64,000 bases of DNA from an uncultured Alphaproteobacteria bacterium (GTDB taxonomy: Bacteria; Pseudomonadota; Alphaproteobacteria; Methylaequorales; Methylaequoraceae): the NCBI GenBank assembly GCA_902550225.1, contig CACCYL010000003.1, positions 70,213 through 134,212 on the forward strand, given 5' to 3'. Shown piece after piece: positions 30,157 through 39,413 of the stretch. The position numbers and the translations under genes are program-made. Below the pieces are notes generated by a model. That model was given only the letters and a program-made list of their open reading frames with translations, did not search any database and was not told the origin of the DNA. Position 1 is the stretch's first letter. The number at the start of each line of letters is the position of its first letter.

Positions 30157-31446
30157 TTAACCATATATTTTTTTTTGAATTTTTTGAAGTTCATTTTCTT
30201 TTAATTTAAAATTTACAAGTAAATAAGTAGCTAAAAGCTTAAGTAAAATTGGCGCCAAAGCGTAAGAAATTATTATAAAAAGTCTAACGTTTGTATTAAT
30301 TTCACCATCTGTGTCAAAATCCAAAATCCCCATTATTCCAAACACAAAAATACTTACTAAAGCAAAAGCAAATTTATTTAGAAAGGTTATAATTGAAAAA
30401 AGCACACCAGAGATATCCTCGCCAAATTTACTACGATGCCAATCAGTTATATCAGCCTGAATGGATGGTGGTATTATTAAATCTGCCCCAAGACAAAATC
30501 CGGTTATACAAGAAATTATTATAAAAAACAAAAAATTGCCATCTTCTAAAAAAAATACCAAAAGAAAAAACATTGCTGACATAAATAACGAAAGACTCCA
30601 CACTTCTTTTTTTCCATATTTTTTACTGATAATCGTCCAAAATGGAACGCCAATTATTGCAAATAAAAAGTAAAAAAACAAAGTTGTTTGCCTGTTTGAA
30701 TCATCACCGCCTAGAACATAAGTAATAAAAAAGGCAAATAACACCATTGGAAATACATTTGCTAAATTATTAACAACTAATACAAAAAAAATTTTGGTAA
30801 AATATGTATTTTTTCTAAGGTTTTTTATAACTTTTTTGAATTTTATTTTTTTTACATTTGTTCTTTTATTTTCTGGAATCAAAGTACAAAATAAAATCAG
30901 CCCTATTAAACCAAACAATATGGCAACAAAAACTATATTTTCTAATAACTTTTCATTACTAATACTAAAAAAAATTGGGATACCAAGAGAGCAGAAAAGT
31001 CCGAGCAGAATGAAGAATTCACGAATTGCACTAAGCTTAGTTCTAAAGAAATAATTTTTTTCCAAATCATATCCAATCGACAAATAAGGAATTTGAAACA
31101 TCGTCCAACCAAGATATAAAATAGAAAGCCAAACGAAGAGAAATATCTCTTGATCTATATCTTGTTTTAAAAAAAGTTGTGTAAGTGCCAAACCAGATAA
31201 AATTCCACCTATTACTAAATAAGCCTTTCTTGGAAATAAATTTTTATCATTCAACCATCCAACAAGCGGATCTGTGATTACATCGATAAGCTTTGATAAA
31301 AAAATAAGTACTCCAATTACTGAAATTTCAAAACCATGAACTTCTGCAAAAAAAGCAGGAAGCATAATCATTACTGGAAATGTAGGAATAGAAAATGCAA
31401 ATGCGGGAAATGCATAAATGATATTTCTTAAAGAAATAGATTTCAA
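30157..31446 (-). CDS. MFS transporter, GPH (glycoside-pentoside-hexuronide) type
   Basis: LIDVITDPLVGWLNDK motif, 12 hydrophobic segments. Confidence 0.85.
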   Translation of the reverse strand: MKSISLRNIIYAFPAFAFSIPTFPVMIMLPAFFAEVHGFEISVIGVLIFLSKLIDVITDPLVGWLNDKNLFPRKAYLVIGGILSGLALTQLFLKQDIDQEIFLFVWLSILYLGWTMFQIPYLSIGYDLEKNYFFRTKLSAIREFFILLGLFCSLGIPIFFSISNEKLLENIVFVAILFGLIGLILFCTLIPENKRTNVKKIKFKKVIKNLRKNTYFTKIFFVLVVNNLANVFPMVLFAFFITYVLGGDDSNRQTTLFFYFLFAIIGVPFWTIISKKYGKKEVWSLSLFMSAMFFLLVFFLEDGNFLFFIIISCITGFCLGADLIIPPSIQADITDWHRSKFGEDISGVLFSIITFLNKFAFALVSIFVFGIMGILDFDTDGEINTNVRLFIIISYALAPILLKLLATYLLVNFKLKENELQKIQKKIYG

Positions 31447-31447
31447 T

Positions 31448-32632
31448 CTAGACTTTCTTAATTAGAAATTGACCAACATTGATATTACCAGATTTAAAAC
31501 CTCCCTCACAATATCCTAAGTAATAGTTCCACAGTCTTTTAAAATTTTCACTGAAACCTAAGCTTTTTATACAGCCCCATGAATTCTCAAATGACTCAGA
31601 CCATATTCTTATTGTTTTAGCGTAGTCATTTCCAAACATTTTTTTATTTATGATATGAAGGCCTCTTGATGTTATTACCTTATTCATTTCCTCTACTGAG
31701 GGAAGCATACCACCCGGAAATATATAGGTTTGGATAAAATCTGGAAACTTTTTATATTTTTGAAAAAATTTATCCTCAATTGTAATTGTCTGAAGCCCTA
31801 TAGATCCGTCAGACTTTAAGTTTTTCTTTAGAACATCAAAGTATTTTGACCAGTATTTTTCTCCAACTGCCTCAAACATTTCTATAGAAACAATTTTATC
31901 ATATTTACCGTTAATATTTCTGTAATCTAGAAGTTTTACATCAACCTTATCTGTGAGCTTATCATCATATATTTTTTGCTTTGCTTTCTCATACTGTTTT
32001 TTAGAAATTGTAATTGCTGTCACATTTGCTGAGTATTTTTTTGCTAAAAAAGAAGAAAAACCTCCCCAACCACATCCTATTTCAAGTATTTTGTCATTTT
32101 CTTTTATACCCGTAATATTTGCAAGATTCGCATATTTATTAATTTGGCCTTTATGAAGGTTGTCCTGAGGATTCTTAAACATAGCTGATGAATATGTCAT
32201 TGATTCGTCTAACCATTTTTCGTAAAACGAGTTGCCTAGATCATAGTGAAAAGATATGTTCTTTTTAGATCCGGACCTGCTATTTTTTTTTAAGTGATGC
32301 TTAAGCCTTAAATACAAAATGGTGAACCATTTTCCTCTAACATATTTTGAAAATTCATGAAAATTTCTTGCACCCCATTCGAGAAAGTCAGTGAGGTTTG
32401 ATGTTTCCCAATTTCCGTCAACGTAACTTTCAGCCCAACCAAGGTCACCTCTTAAAAAAAAATCACTAATGCATTTATCTTTTAAGATTTTTATATTTGC
32501 ATCAGGTCCCGGGAGCTCTCCCTTAAAAGATAATATAGACTTATTATCCTTATAAACATTTATTGAGCCGTATTTACTCTGTGCTAATACATTTAAAAAT
32601 AAATTTAACTTACTTTGAGTGTTAAAAATCAT
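31448..32632 (-). CDS. Cyclopropane-fatty-acyl-phospholipid synthase family methyltransferase
   Basis: ISFHYDLGNSFYEKWLDESMTYSSAMF, ILEIGCGWGGFSSFLA, FPGGMLPS. Confidence 0.93.
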   Translation of the reverse strand: MIFNTQSKLNLFLNVLAQSKYGSINVYKDNKSILSFKGELPGPDANIKILKDKCISDFFLRGDLGWAESYVDGNWETSNLTDFLEWGARNFHEFSKYVRGKWFTILYLRLKHHLKKNSRSGSKKNISFHYDLGNSFYEKWLDESMTYSSAMFKNPQDNLHKGQINKYANLANITGIKENDKILEIGCGWGGFSSFLAKKYSANVTAITISKKQYEKAKQKIYDDKLTDKVDVKLLDYRNINGKYDKIVSIEMFEAVGEKYWSKYFDVLKKNLKSDGSIGLQTITIEDKFFQKYKKFPDFIQTYIFPGGMLPSVEEMNKVITSRGLHIINKKMFGNDYAKTIRIWSESFENSWGCIKSLGFSENFKRLWNYYLGYCEGGFKSGNINVGQFLIKKV

Positions 32633-32638
32633 TTATTG

Positions 32639-33391
32639 CTAGCCCCCTGAAAAAAAATTTTTTGGTTTTTTTGGTTTTTTAATATATGTTGCACCCTTTA
32701 TAAAAAGTTTCAAGGCTTCTAAGTGTATCGCAATTGTAGCTTTGAAATTTTGAAAGATATTACTAAAGAATATTCCCAAGAGATTTTTATCATTCATTTC
32801 AACTGATCTTCCCCTAAACGATGCTTCGAAAATTTTTTGCTTATTTATATTATAATTTATAAACAAATTCACGAAACTTTTATCAATATTGAAAGTAATA
32901 ACATAATGGCCATTTATATTAAAAAAAGGAGAAACGTGAAATTTTTTTTTTACATTATTTTGTTTATTTATTTCACAATAATATGAGTGTCTTTCGTTGA
33001 ATGTATTACTAACTTCATATATTATAGCAGTAGCTTTATCTTTATCGTCAAAACCTACAAAAACTGTTATTGGGTTAAACACATAACCTAAAATTCTAGG
33101 CAAACAAAAAGACTTGATATCATAGACATTTTTTTTACCTTCTTGTAAAAATTTTTTTTTTAATAATTGATATGTATTATTTGATTTTTTACCAACTTCT
33201 CCATGATCTTTGTCGTAGAATGAAAATAAAGTAAATCTATTTTTTTTAAAAAATTTATATTGGTGTTTAAAGTTCAATGAAAACCAAAAATAACAAAAAC
33301 GATAATTAAATGAATGAGTAAAAGGTTTATACCTTGTATGTGAAACAATACCCTGAAATAAAGTATCAGTTATATTGTTAATTTTTCTCAT
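32639..33391 (-). CDS. DUF1365 family protein
   Basis: LFQGIVSHTRYKPFTHSFNYRFCYFWF...LPRILGYVFNPITVFVGFD. Confidence 0.9.
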   Translation of the reverse strand: MRKINNITDTLFQGIVSHTRYKPFTHSFNYRFCYFWFSLNFKHQYKFFKKNRFTLFSFYDKDHGEVGKKSNNTYQLLKKKFLQEGKKNVYDIKSFCLPRILGYVFNPITVFVGFDDKDKATAIIYEVSNTFNERHSYYCEINKQNNVKKKFHVSPFFNINGHYVITFNIDKSFVNLFINYNINKQKIFEASFRGRSVEMNDKNLLGIFFSNIFQNFKATIAIHLEALKLFIKGATYIKKPKKPKNFFSGG

Positions 33392-34634
33392 TGTTTCTTT
33401 CCAATATTTTTTTCACAACATTCAATGCAGAAGTAATTCCGTCCTCATGAAAACCGTAACCTAAGTATGCTCCACAAAACCATATGTTTGTATTTCCTTG
33501 TATGGTTGTTATTTTTTTTTGATTTTCAAATGTATTTAAATCAAACAATGGATGGTCATAATATATTTTTTTAAATATTTTTTCCTTAGATGGTAAAATA
33601 GAAGGATTAAGAGAGACAAAAATATTTAAACCAGTATTCAGTTTTTGAAGTTTATTCATCCAATATGTAACGTTTACACCTCTTTTATTACTTTTATTTT
33701 CAATATAATTCCAGCTTGACCATGCTTTTCTTGATTCTGGCATTAGCTTTTTGTCAGAATGTACATAAACCTTATTTTTGGTATACTTTATATCTTCAAA
33801 CATCTTTTTTTCTTCTTTTTTTAAATTGATAATTTTTTTTACCTGATCTGAATGAACTGCAATTACAAGATGGTCATATTTTTTTTTTTTACCTTTCACA
33901 TCCAGAAAAATTTTATTTTCTTTGCTATATAAGAATTTTACAGAGCTGTTTTTATATGCTGAGATATTTTTTGACTCAAGAATTTTTTCAACATAGTTCT
34001 TACTTCCATCCAAAACAGTTCTCCATTTTGGGCGATTAATAATTTTAAGAAGCCCGTGATTTACAAAAAACATTACCAACTTCTCAAATGGATATTTTTT
34101 AATTTCATTGATTCCAGAGGACCAGATACTAGCTGCCATTGGGTAAAGATGTTTGTATTTGTAATAGTCAGAATAGTTTTTTAAATCCAAATATTCTTGA
34201 ATTGTATAATTTTTATATTTTTTAATATGCTTTTTAGCTAACAAATTAAAAGACACAATTTCAAACAACATTCTCCAAAAATTAAAATTTAGTAAATTTT
34301 TCTTTTGAGAGAATAATGATGATAAATTAGTTCCTGAATATTCGATATTATCAATCTTATTAGAAACAGCAAATGACATATCACTTTCATAAGATTTAAC
34401 ATTTAACTCCTCAAAAAGTTTGCATAGATTTGGGTAGTTAATTTCGTTGAATACAATAAAACCAGAATCAACATTAATAATTTTCCCTCTATATTTGATT
34501 GATTGTGTGTGGGTATGTCCACCAAAGTAGGAGTTTTTTTCAAAAAGGTCCACTTTATAATTCTTAGACAAATAATACGCACATGATAGACCTGAAATAC
34601 CACTACCGACTACAGCAATCTTAAAATTCCTCAT
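33378..34634 (-). CDS. FAD/NAD(P)-binding amine-oxidase-like protein
   Basis: IAVVGSGISGLSCAYYLSKNYKVDLFEKNSYFGGHTHT; C-terminal FCGAYLGYGFHEDGITSAL. Confidence 0.92.
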   Translation of the reverse strand: MRNFKIAVVGSGISGLSCAYYLSKNYKVDLFEKNSYFGGHTHTQSIKYRGKIINVDSGFIVFNEINYPNLCKLFEELNVKSYESDMSFAVSNKIDNIEYSGTNLSSLFSQKKNLLNFNFWRMLFEIVSFNLLAKKHIKKYKNYTIQEYLDLKNYSDYYKYKHLYPMAASIWSSGINEIKKYPFEKLVMFFVNHGLLKIINRPKWRTVLDGSKNYVEKILESKNISAYKNSSVKFLYSKENKIFLDVKGKKKKYDHLVIAVHSDQVKKIINLKKEEKKMFEDIKYTKNKVYVHSDKKLMPESRKAWSSWNYIENKSNKRGVNVTYWMNKLQKLNTGLNIFVSLNPSILPSKEKIFKKIYYDHPLFDLNTFENQKKITTIQGNTNIWFCGAYLGYGFHEDGITSALNVVKKILERNNEKN

Positions 34635-34689
34635 AAAATAATATTATGAGAAAAAAAAGGAAATAAAACAAAATAAATCAATATATTGT

Positions 34690-34718
34690 TTGACTTTCAA
34701 TCTTTATTACTATATATT
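34690..34718 (+). promoter_or_regulatory. Sigma-70-like promoter for small transcription unit
   Basis: TTGACT at 34690-34695, 17-bp spacer, TATATT at 34713-34718. Confidence 0.5.
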
Positions 34719-34732
34719 GATACTGAACTAGT

Positions 34733-34807
34733 ATGATAATAACAAAATTTTGTGCAATAACATTCTCTTCAATTTTTTTGTTATTACTAGTTTCAAGTCT
34801 ATTTTAA
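34733..34807 (+). CDS. Putative 24-aa hydrophobic small protein (or sRNA; coding status uncertain)
   Basis: ATG...TAA reads MIITKFCAITFSSIFLLLLVSSLF; about 15 nt downstream of the promoter -10 and 8 bp before a strong terminator; no clear SD. Confidence 0.4.
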   Translation: MIITKFCAITFSSIFLLLLVSSLF

Positions 34808-34814
34808 TTTCCTC

Positions 34815-34846
34815 CAATAAAACCCTAGTTTACTAGGGTTTTATTG
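34815..34846 (+). terminator. Rho-independent terminator
   Basis: CAATAAAACCCTAG-ttta-CTAGGGTTTTATTG, 14-bp perfect stem followed by TTTT. Confidence 0.85.
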
Positions 34847-35017
34847 TTTTCTGTAAATTGATATCCAGTGAGTTGAAAGACATTTAATGTCTAAATTTTC
34901 AGATGTTCCCGAAGTAAGCAACTCCGAGGTATTATAATTTTCAAGATCCTTTTTAAATGAAAAACTAGATTTACTTCTGTTTCTGTCAAATCTAAGATTT
35001 TGAATTAAGTTCAACAT
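34841..35017 (-). CDS. Putative 58-aa small protein
   Basis: MLNLIQNLRFDRNRSKSSFSFKKDLENYNTSELLTSGTSENLDIKCLSTHWISIYRKQ; same strand as and downstream of 35054..35368; below the ORF-track length cutoff. Confidence 0.35.
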   Translation of the reverse strand: MLNLIQNLRFDRNRSKSSFSFKKDLENYNTSELLTSGTSENLDIKCLSTHWISIYRKQ

Positions 35018-35053
35018 AGTAATTACAACGACATACCGTAAAAATGTTTAATT

Positions 35054-35368
35054 TTATCTTAATAAGTGTTTTCTAAATTCACAGACAGCTGTAAAATAAG
35101 GATCATCTGATCTTGGCTGAGTTGATAGTACATTTCTTCTGATATCACAATTTTCTGCAATCATTGAATTTAAAAGATGTCCTGCGTTCTGAAAACCTGA
35201 ATGAATTGCAATGAATAAATTGTCAGAGTTTTTGCATTTAGCCAAATCTTCTTTTATTTTTCCATCAGATGTATTTTGATTGTAGACAACTTTACACCAA
35301 TGAGCAGAAAAGGTGTAGTTTGAGTACGAACCTAGAAAAGAAAATACGAGAAAAATAATTATTTTCAT
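35054..35368 (-). CDS. Small secreted Cys-containing hypothetical protein
   Basis: Signal peptide MKIIIFLVFSFLGSYSNYTFSA followed by HWCKVVYNQNTSDGKIKEDLAKCKN; overlaps the upstream gene by 4 bp. Confidence 0.6.
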   Translation of the reverse strand: MKIIIFLVFSFLGSYSNYTFSAHWCKVVYNQNTSDGKIKEDLAKCKNSDNLFIAIHSGFQNAGHLLNSMIAENCDIRRNVLSTQPRSDDPYFTAVCEFRKHLLR

Positions 35369-36147
35369 ATAAATATCCTCCAGTACATTAATTTAAAAAG
35401 ATCAATAAGGGAAAATTTATGTTTTTTTTTTATCTTCTCAATCTTCTTTTTAAAAAATTTATCGTAAAATAAAATAGGAATAATAGATCCTAAATAAGCT
35501 CCAGCAACTAAATCACTCGGAAAGTGCATTGACATAAAGATTCTCGATAATCCCATCATCGTTGCTATTAATATAATAATAAAAAAATATCTTCTAAAAT
35601 AAATAATAAATAACAATGCCAAAGTAAATGCTGCTTGAGTGTGTCCTGATGGAAATGAGCTAATTTTGTGCTCAAAATTAAAAAAATTAAATCTTTCGTA
35701 TCCCTCTAAGAAAAAATATTTTGGACGTGTCACTCCAAATATATACTTAAGAATATTACAAATTATTCCCGCTAAAGCTAAAGAAAATATAAAATGTTTG
35801 GACACTAACGAAATATAAATAAAGAGGTCTTCTATCTTTTCTCGACTGTAATTTGTCTTATCTTTAATTACGGAAAACTTCTTCTTGTCATTCAAAATGG
35901 ACTTAACATTCAAATTTACAAATAAAATCAAAGAAAACAAAATAATAAAATTTAATGGGTCCAAAATATCAGAAATTGGATCAATCACCTCCTTAAAAAA
36001 ATTAAAAATTAGTCCTGGAAAAGACCTTGACAATTCAAATAAAAAAATATCAAGGAAATTAAAAAAAATTAAAATTATTAAAGTTACGTATACAAAAAAT
36101 CTAACTGATGTTAAAAAATTAAGGTCTTTTAAATCTTTAACAATCAA
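35365..36147 (-). CDS. PAP2-family membrane phosphatase (LpxE-like possible)
   Basis: SFPSGHTQAAFTLALL and SRIFMSMHFPSDLVAGAYLG (PAP2 motifs C2/C3). Confidence 0.85.
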   Translation of the reverse strand: MIVKDLKDLNFLTSVRFFVYVTLIILIFFNFLDIFLFELSRSFPGLIFNFFKEVIDPISDILDPLNFIILFSLILFVNLNVKSILNDKKKFSVIKDKTNYSREKIEDLFIYISLVSKHFIFSLALAGIICNILKYIFGVTRPKYFFLEGYERFNFFNFEHKISSFPSGHTQAAFTLALLFIIYFRRYFFIIILIATMMGLSRIFMSMHFPSDLVAGAYLGSIIPILFYDKFFKKKIEKIKKKHKFSLIDLFKLMYWRIFI

Positions 36148-37748
36148 TTTTTATAAACCTTAAAAATAACATTTTCACCTTTTGAATAATTAAAACCTGT
36201 AAATTCTTCGATTAGTAAAAATTCAGAAAAATTTTCATTATTTTTTATATTTTTACTTATTATATCGGTAACAATAAGTAAAATTTTTTCTTCTTCCCCT
36301 TTCTTATAACTTAAAATACTGGATGAGTTTGAAGATTTATGTGAGGTTAGAAATAGTAAACTGGGTTCATTGAAACCAACTGTAAAGATTTTTTCAACAC
36401 TGCTCTCGTGTTTTTTCATTATCATGTTTATTCTATCTGAAATCCACAAAACTTCCAATCTTGGTAAGAGAAAAAAAATTAATACAAAGTAAGTAAAAAT
36501 TTGAAAACATCCAGAAGAAATTAAAACTGATTTAATATTTTGTTTGTAAGTTTCTTTTAAAAGAAACAAAGAAAGGATTAAATATAAAACTATAATAAAC
36601 ACAAAGTTAATGTCAAATTCTGAAAACTGATGTATTGAAAATGTTATTAATGAAATTATAGTCAGAGGAAATAATACAATTGGAAATAATGAAAATTTCA
36701 TTAACTTTTTGTTATAATCACATTCAGTAATAAACTTTGCAACTAAAATACTTAATGGAAGGTAAGCTGGATATATATAATGAGGTAATTTAGTTGGAAC
36801 TAGCTCAAAAATAATTAAGGGAAAACCAAAACTTATTATTAGATAAAGTAAAAAGTCGTCCTTTTTAAGGATATACTTAAATCTTTCTTTCATTTGTAAA
36901 AAAAGATTAATTATAAAAATAGACCCAGGCCAAAAAAAAATAAAAAGCAATAGTGAATGATACCCTGGAGGAAAACCGTGTGACTCCTGACCTGACCTGA
37001 CTTTATTGAAAAAATCGTTACCGACCGACTCATACCAAAAAGCACCTCCTGATTTAATATTTATCAAAACAAACCATGGAATTGTAATCAAAAGCAAAAG
37101 AACAAATCCAAAAGTTGACCAAATATTTTTTATAAAATTTCTTTTTCTTAAAATAGAAAAAATTATTAATGGAAAAAATGTAAAAATTATTATGATAGGT
37201 CCTTTAATTAAGATACCGAAAGACATCGCAACCCAAAAAAATATTTTATTAAGAAAACTCAGGTTTCTAAAATTTATAAGTTTGTAAATTATCAAGTTAC
37301 ATATTCCTATAAATAAGAATAGTAAACCATCAGTTTTTGCCTGGTGAATTTCAGATATTGTTAGAAAAGAAAAAATTAAAAAAAATACAGTCAAGAATGC
37401 TATTTGTTCATTTTCAATATTTCTAATAATTACAAAAATTAAAAAAAAGCTTATAAAAACTCCTAATATCGATGGTAATCTATATATCGAAATTTTATCA
37501 TATGGATAACTCCCAAAAATTGAATTCATTAACGATTGTGTCCAATAAATACCGATTGGCTTTTTATATCTTTTTTCTTGTACCATTTTTATGTCAATAA
37601 AATCCTTTTCAATTAACATTGTTTTAGACGCAGTTGCAAAGCGTGCTTCATCTCTATCCATTACTGGAAGTTTAAAAATCCCCTGAAGATAGATTAAAAA
37701 ACAAATAAATAAGAAAAAAAGAAATCTTTTATTAAAAGAAATATTCAT
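36144..37748 (-). CDS. ArnT-like polyprenyl-phosphate-dependent glycosyltransferase
   Basis: MDRDEARFATASKTMLIEKDFIDIKMVQEKRYKKPIGIYWTQ; multi-TM GT83/PMT-like. Confidence 0.82.
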   Translation of the reverse strand: MNISFNKRFLFFLFICFLIYLQGIFKLPVMDRDEARFATASKTMLIEKDFIDIKMVQEKRYKKPIGIYWTQSLMNSIFGSYPYDKISIYRLPSILGVFISFFLIFVIIRNIENEQIAFLTVFFLIFSFLTISEIHQAKTDGLLFLFIGICNLIIYKLINFRNLSFLNKIFFWVAMSFGILIKGPIIIIFTFFPLIIFSILRKRNFIKNIWSTFGFVLLLLITIPWFVLINIKSGGAFWYESVGNDFFNKVRSGQESHGFPPGYHSLLLFIFFWPGSIFIINLFLQMKERFKYILKKDDFLLYLIISFGFPLIIFELVPTKLPHYIYPAYLPLSILVAKFITECDYNKKLMKFSLFPIVLFPLTIISLITFSIHQFSEFDINFVFIIVLYLILSLFLLKETYKQNIKSVLISSGCFQIFTYFVLIFFLLPRLEVLWISDRINMIMKKHESSVEKIFTVGFNEPSLLFLTSHKSSNSSSILSYKKGEEEKILLIVTDIISKNIKNNENFSEFLLIEEFTGFNYSKGENVIFKVYKN

Positions 37749-37799
37749 TGCTATATACGCTCACTAGATTAGATTTAAAAAATATCATAACATCCGAAA

Positions 37800-38507
37800 A
37801 TGAAAAATTTTAGTATAATCATACCAATTTATAACGAATCTGAGTCAATATTTGATTTAATCAAAGAAATACATTCCGAATTTAAAAAAAATACTCCAGA
37901 ATTAATTATAGTTGATGATGGAAGCAATGACGATTTCTATAAACAAAGAGATGAATTAAAAAAGTTAAAAGTAAAAATTCTTCGACACAAAAAAAATCTT
38001 GGAAAATGTAGAGCAATGCTAACTGGTATCTCAAATGCAAGAAATAATTTAATTTGTATTATGGATGGCGATGGACAAAACCCTCCATATGAAGTTAAAA
38101 AAATGATTGCCTTTTGGCAAAATTTATCAAAAAAAGAACAAGATAATTCTCTCATATGTGGAAATAGAAAAATAAGGAAAGATACCTTTATAAAAAGATT
38201 AAGTTCAAAAGTTGCAAATACTACAAGAAAATTTTTACTAAAAGATGATTGTAATGACACAGCATGTGCTTTGAAAATTTTTAATCGTTCTAATTATTTA
38301 AAAATAAAATATTTTAGGAATATGCATCGATTTCTTCCTGCACTATTCAAAATGAACAATTGTAAAATATTTAATGTTCAGGTTGACGACAGATTAAGAT
38401 ACAGTGGCGTCTCAAAATATTCTTTTAATAATAGATTTTGGGTGGGTATTATAGATTTAATCAGAGTATATTTTTTAATAAGAAAAGGAGAAACAAATGG
38501 AGACTGA
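37800..38507 (+). CDS. Family 2 glycosyltransferase, dolichol-phosphate-mannose-synthase-like
   Basis: FSIIIPIYNESESIFDLIKEI, LIIVDDGSNDDF, ICIMDGDGQNPP. Confidence 0.9.
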   Translation: MKNFSIIIPIYNESESIFDLIKEIHSEFKKNTPELIIVDDGSNDDFYKQRDELKKLKVKILRHKKNLGKCRAMLTGISNARNNLICIMDGDGQNPPYEVKKMIAFWQNLSKKEQDNSLICGNRKIRKDTFIKRLSSKVANTTRKFLLKDDCNDTACALKIFNRSNYLKIKYFRNMHRFLPALFKMNNCKIFNVQVDDRLRYSGVSKYSFNNRFWVGIIDLIRVYFLIRKGETNGD

Positions 38508-38799
38508 ACAAATTTGGCTTATAATTGGATTCATTGGTCAAACAATTTTTGCATCCCGCTTCCTTGTACAATGGGTTGTAAGTGAAAGAGCAGCGAAAAG
38601 TATAATTCCTAACATTTTTTGGTGGATAAGTTTGGCTGGCAGTATGATTTTGTTAAGTTATGCAATTCATAAGGCTGATCCTGTATTTATCGTTGGGCAA
38701 TCATGCGGTTTTTTAATATATTCAAGAAATATTTATCTAATTAAAAAGGAAGGAAAAAATAAAAAGAATGACCCAACTAAAATTATGAAAGTTAACTAG
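38497..38799 (+). CDS. Stand-alone lipid A biosynthesis N-terminal domain (LAB_N) protein
   Basis: IWLIIGFIGQTIFASRFLVQWVVSERAAKSIIPNIFWWISLAGSMILLSYAIHKADPVFIVGQSCGFLIYSRNIYLI. Confidence 0.9.
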   Translation: METEQIWLIIGFIGQTIFASRFLVQWVVSERAAKSIIPNIFWWISLAGSMILLSYAIHKADPVFIVGQSCGFLIYSRNIYLIKKEGKNKKNDPTKIMKVN

Positions 38800-39413
38800 T
38801 GGGATCTAAGAATGAAGAAATACACGATTTCCTAATTGAAAAAAGTAGAAAATTTCCATTTATAAAGAATGAAATCAGTAATAATGGAGTGTTAAAAATA
38901 ACAAAACAAAATATTGATTTATTTTCTTTCATAGTCAAAACAATTATAGCCCAACAAATATCAAATGAAGTGGCAGAAATATTATGGAAAAGATTATGTT
39001 CTCAACTAGGAAAAAATTCTGTATCAATTAAAAGTTTTAAAAATATTAGTTTCTTAAAAGAACTTCTTATTACAACAAAGATTTCGAAATCAAAGATTAA
39101 CTATATATCGGAGCTATATATTGCAATGTTAAAAAAAAAAATAGACGAACATATACTTTTGAAAAAGACTGAAGATGAAATTAATTCTTTATTACAAGGA
39201 TATAAAGGAATAGGGCAATGGACATGCAATATGATACATATTTTTTATTACAAAAAATTAAATATCTTTCCTGAAAATGATCTTGTAATAAAAAAAACTC
39301 TCAAGAAATTAAACTTACTAGAAAAAAGAAAAATTAGTTTTCAGGAAAATTATTCTCCTTATCTTTCAATTTTCTCTCTTCATCTGTGGAAGATGTCTAA
39401 GAGGATTTTGTAA
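38799..39413 (+). CDS. DNA-3-methyladenine glycosylase II-like (AlkA/HhH-GPD)
   Basis: TIIAQQISNEVAEILWKRL...LLQGYKGIGQWTCNMIHIF HhH region; GTG start overlapping the previous gene. Confidence 0.8.
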   Translation: MGSKNEEIHDFLIEKSRKFPFIKNEISNNGVLKITKQNIDLFSFIVKTIIAQQISNEVAEILWKRLCSQLGKNSVSIKSFKNISFLKELLITTKISKSKINYISELYIAMLKKKIDEHILLKKTEDEINSLLQGYKGIGQWTCNMIHIFYYKKLNIFPENDLVIKKTLKKLNLLEKRKISFQENYSPYLSIFSLHLWKMSKRIL

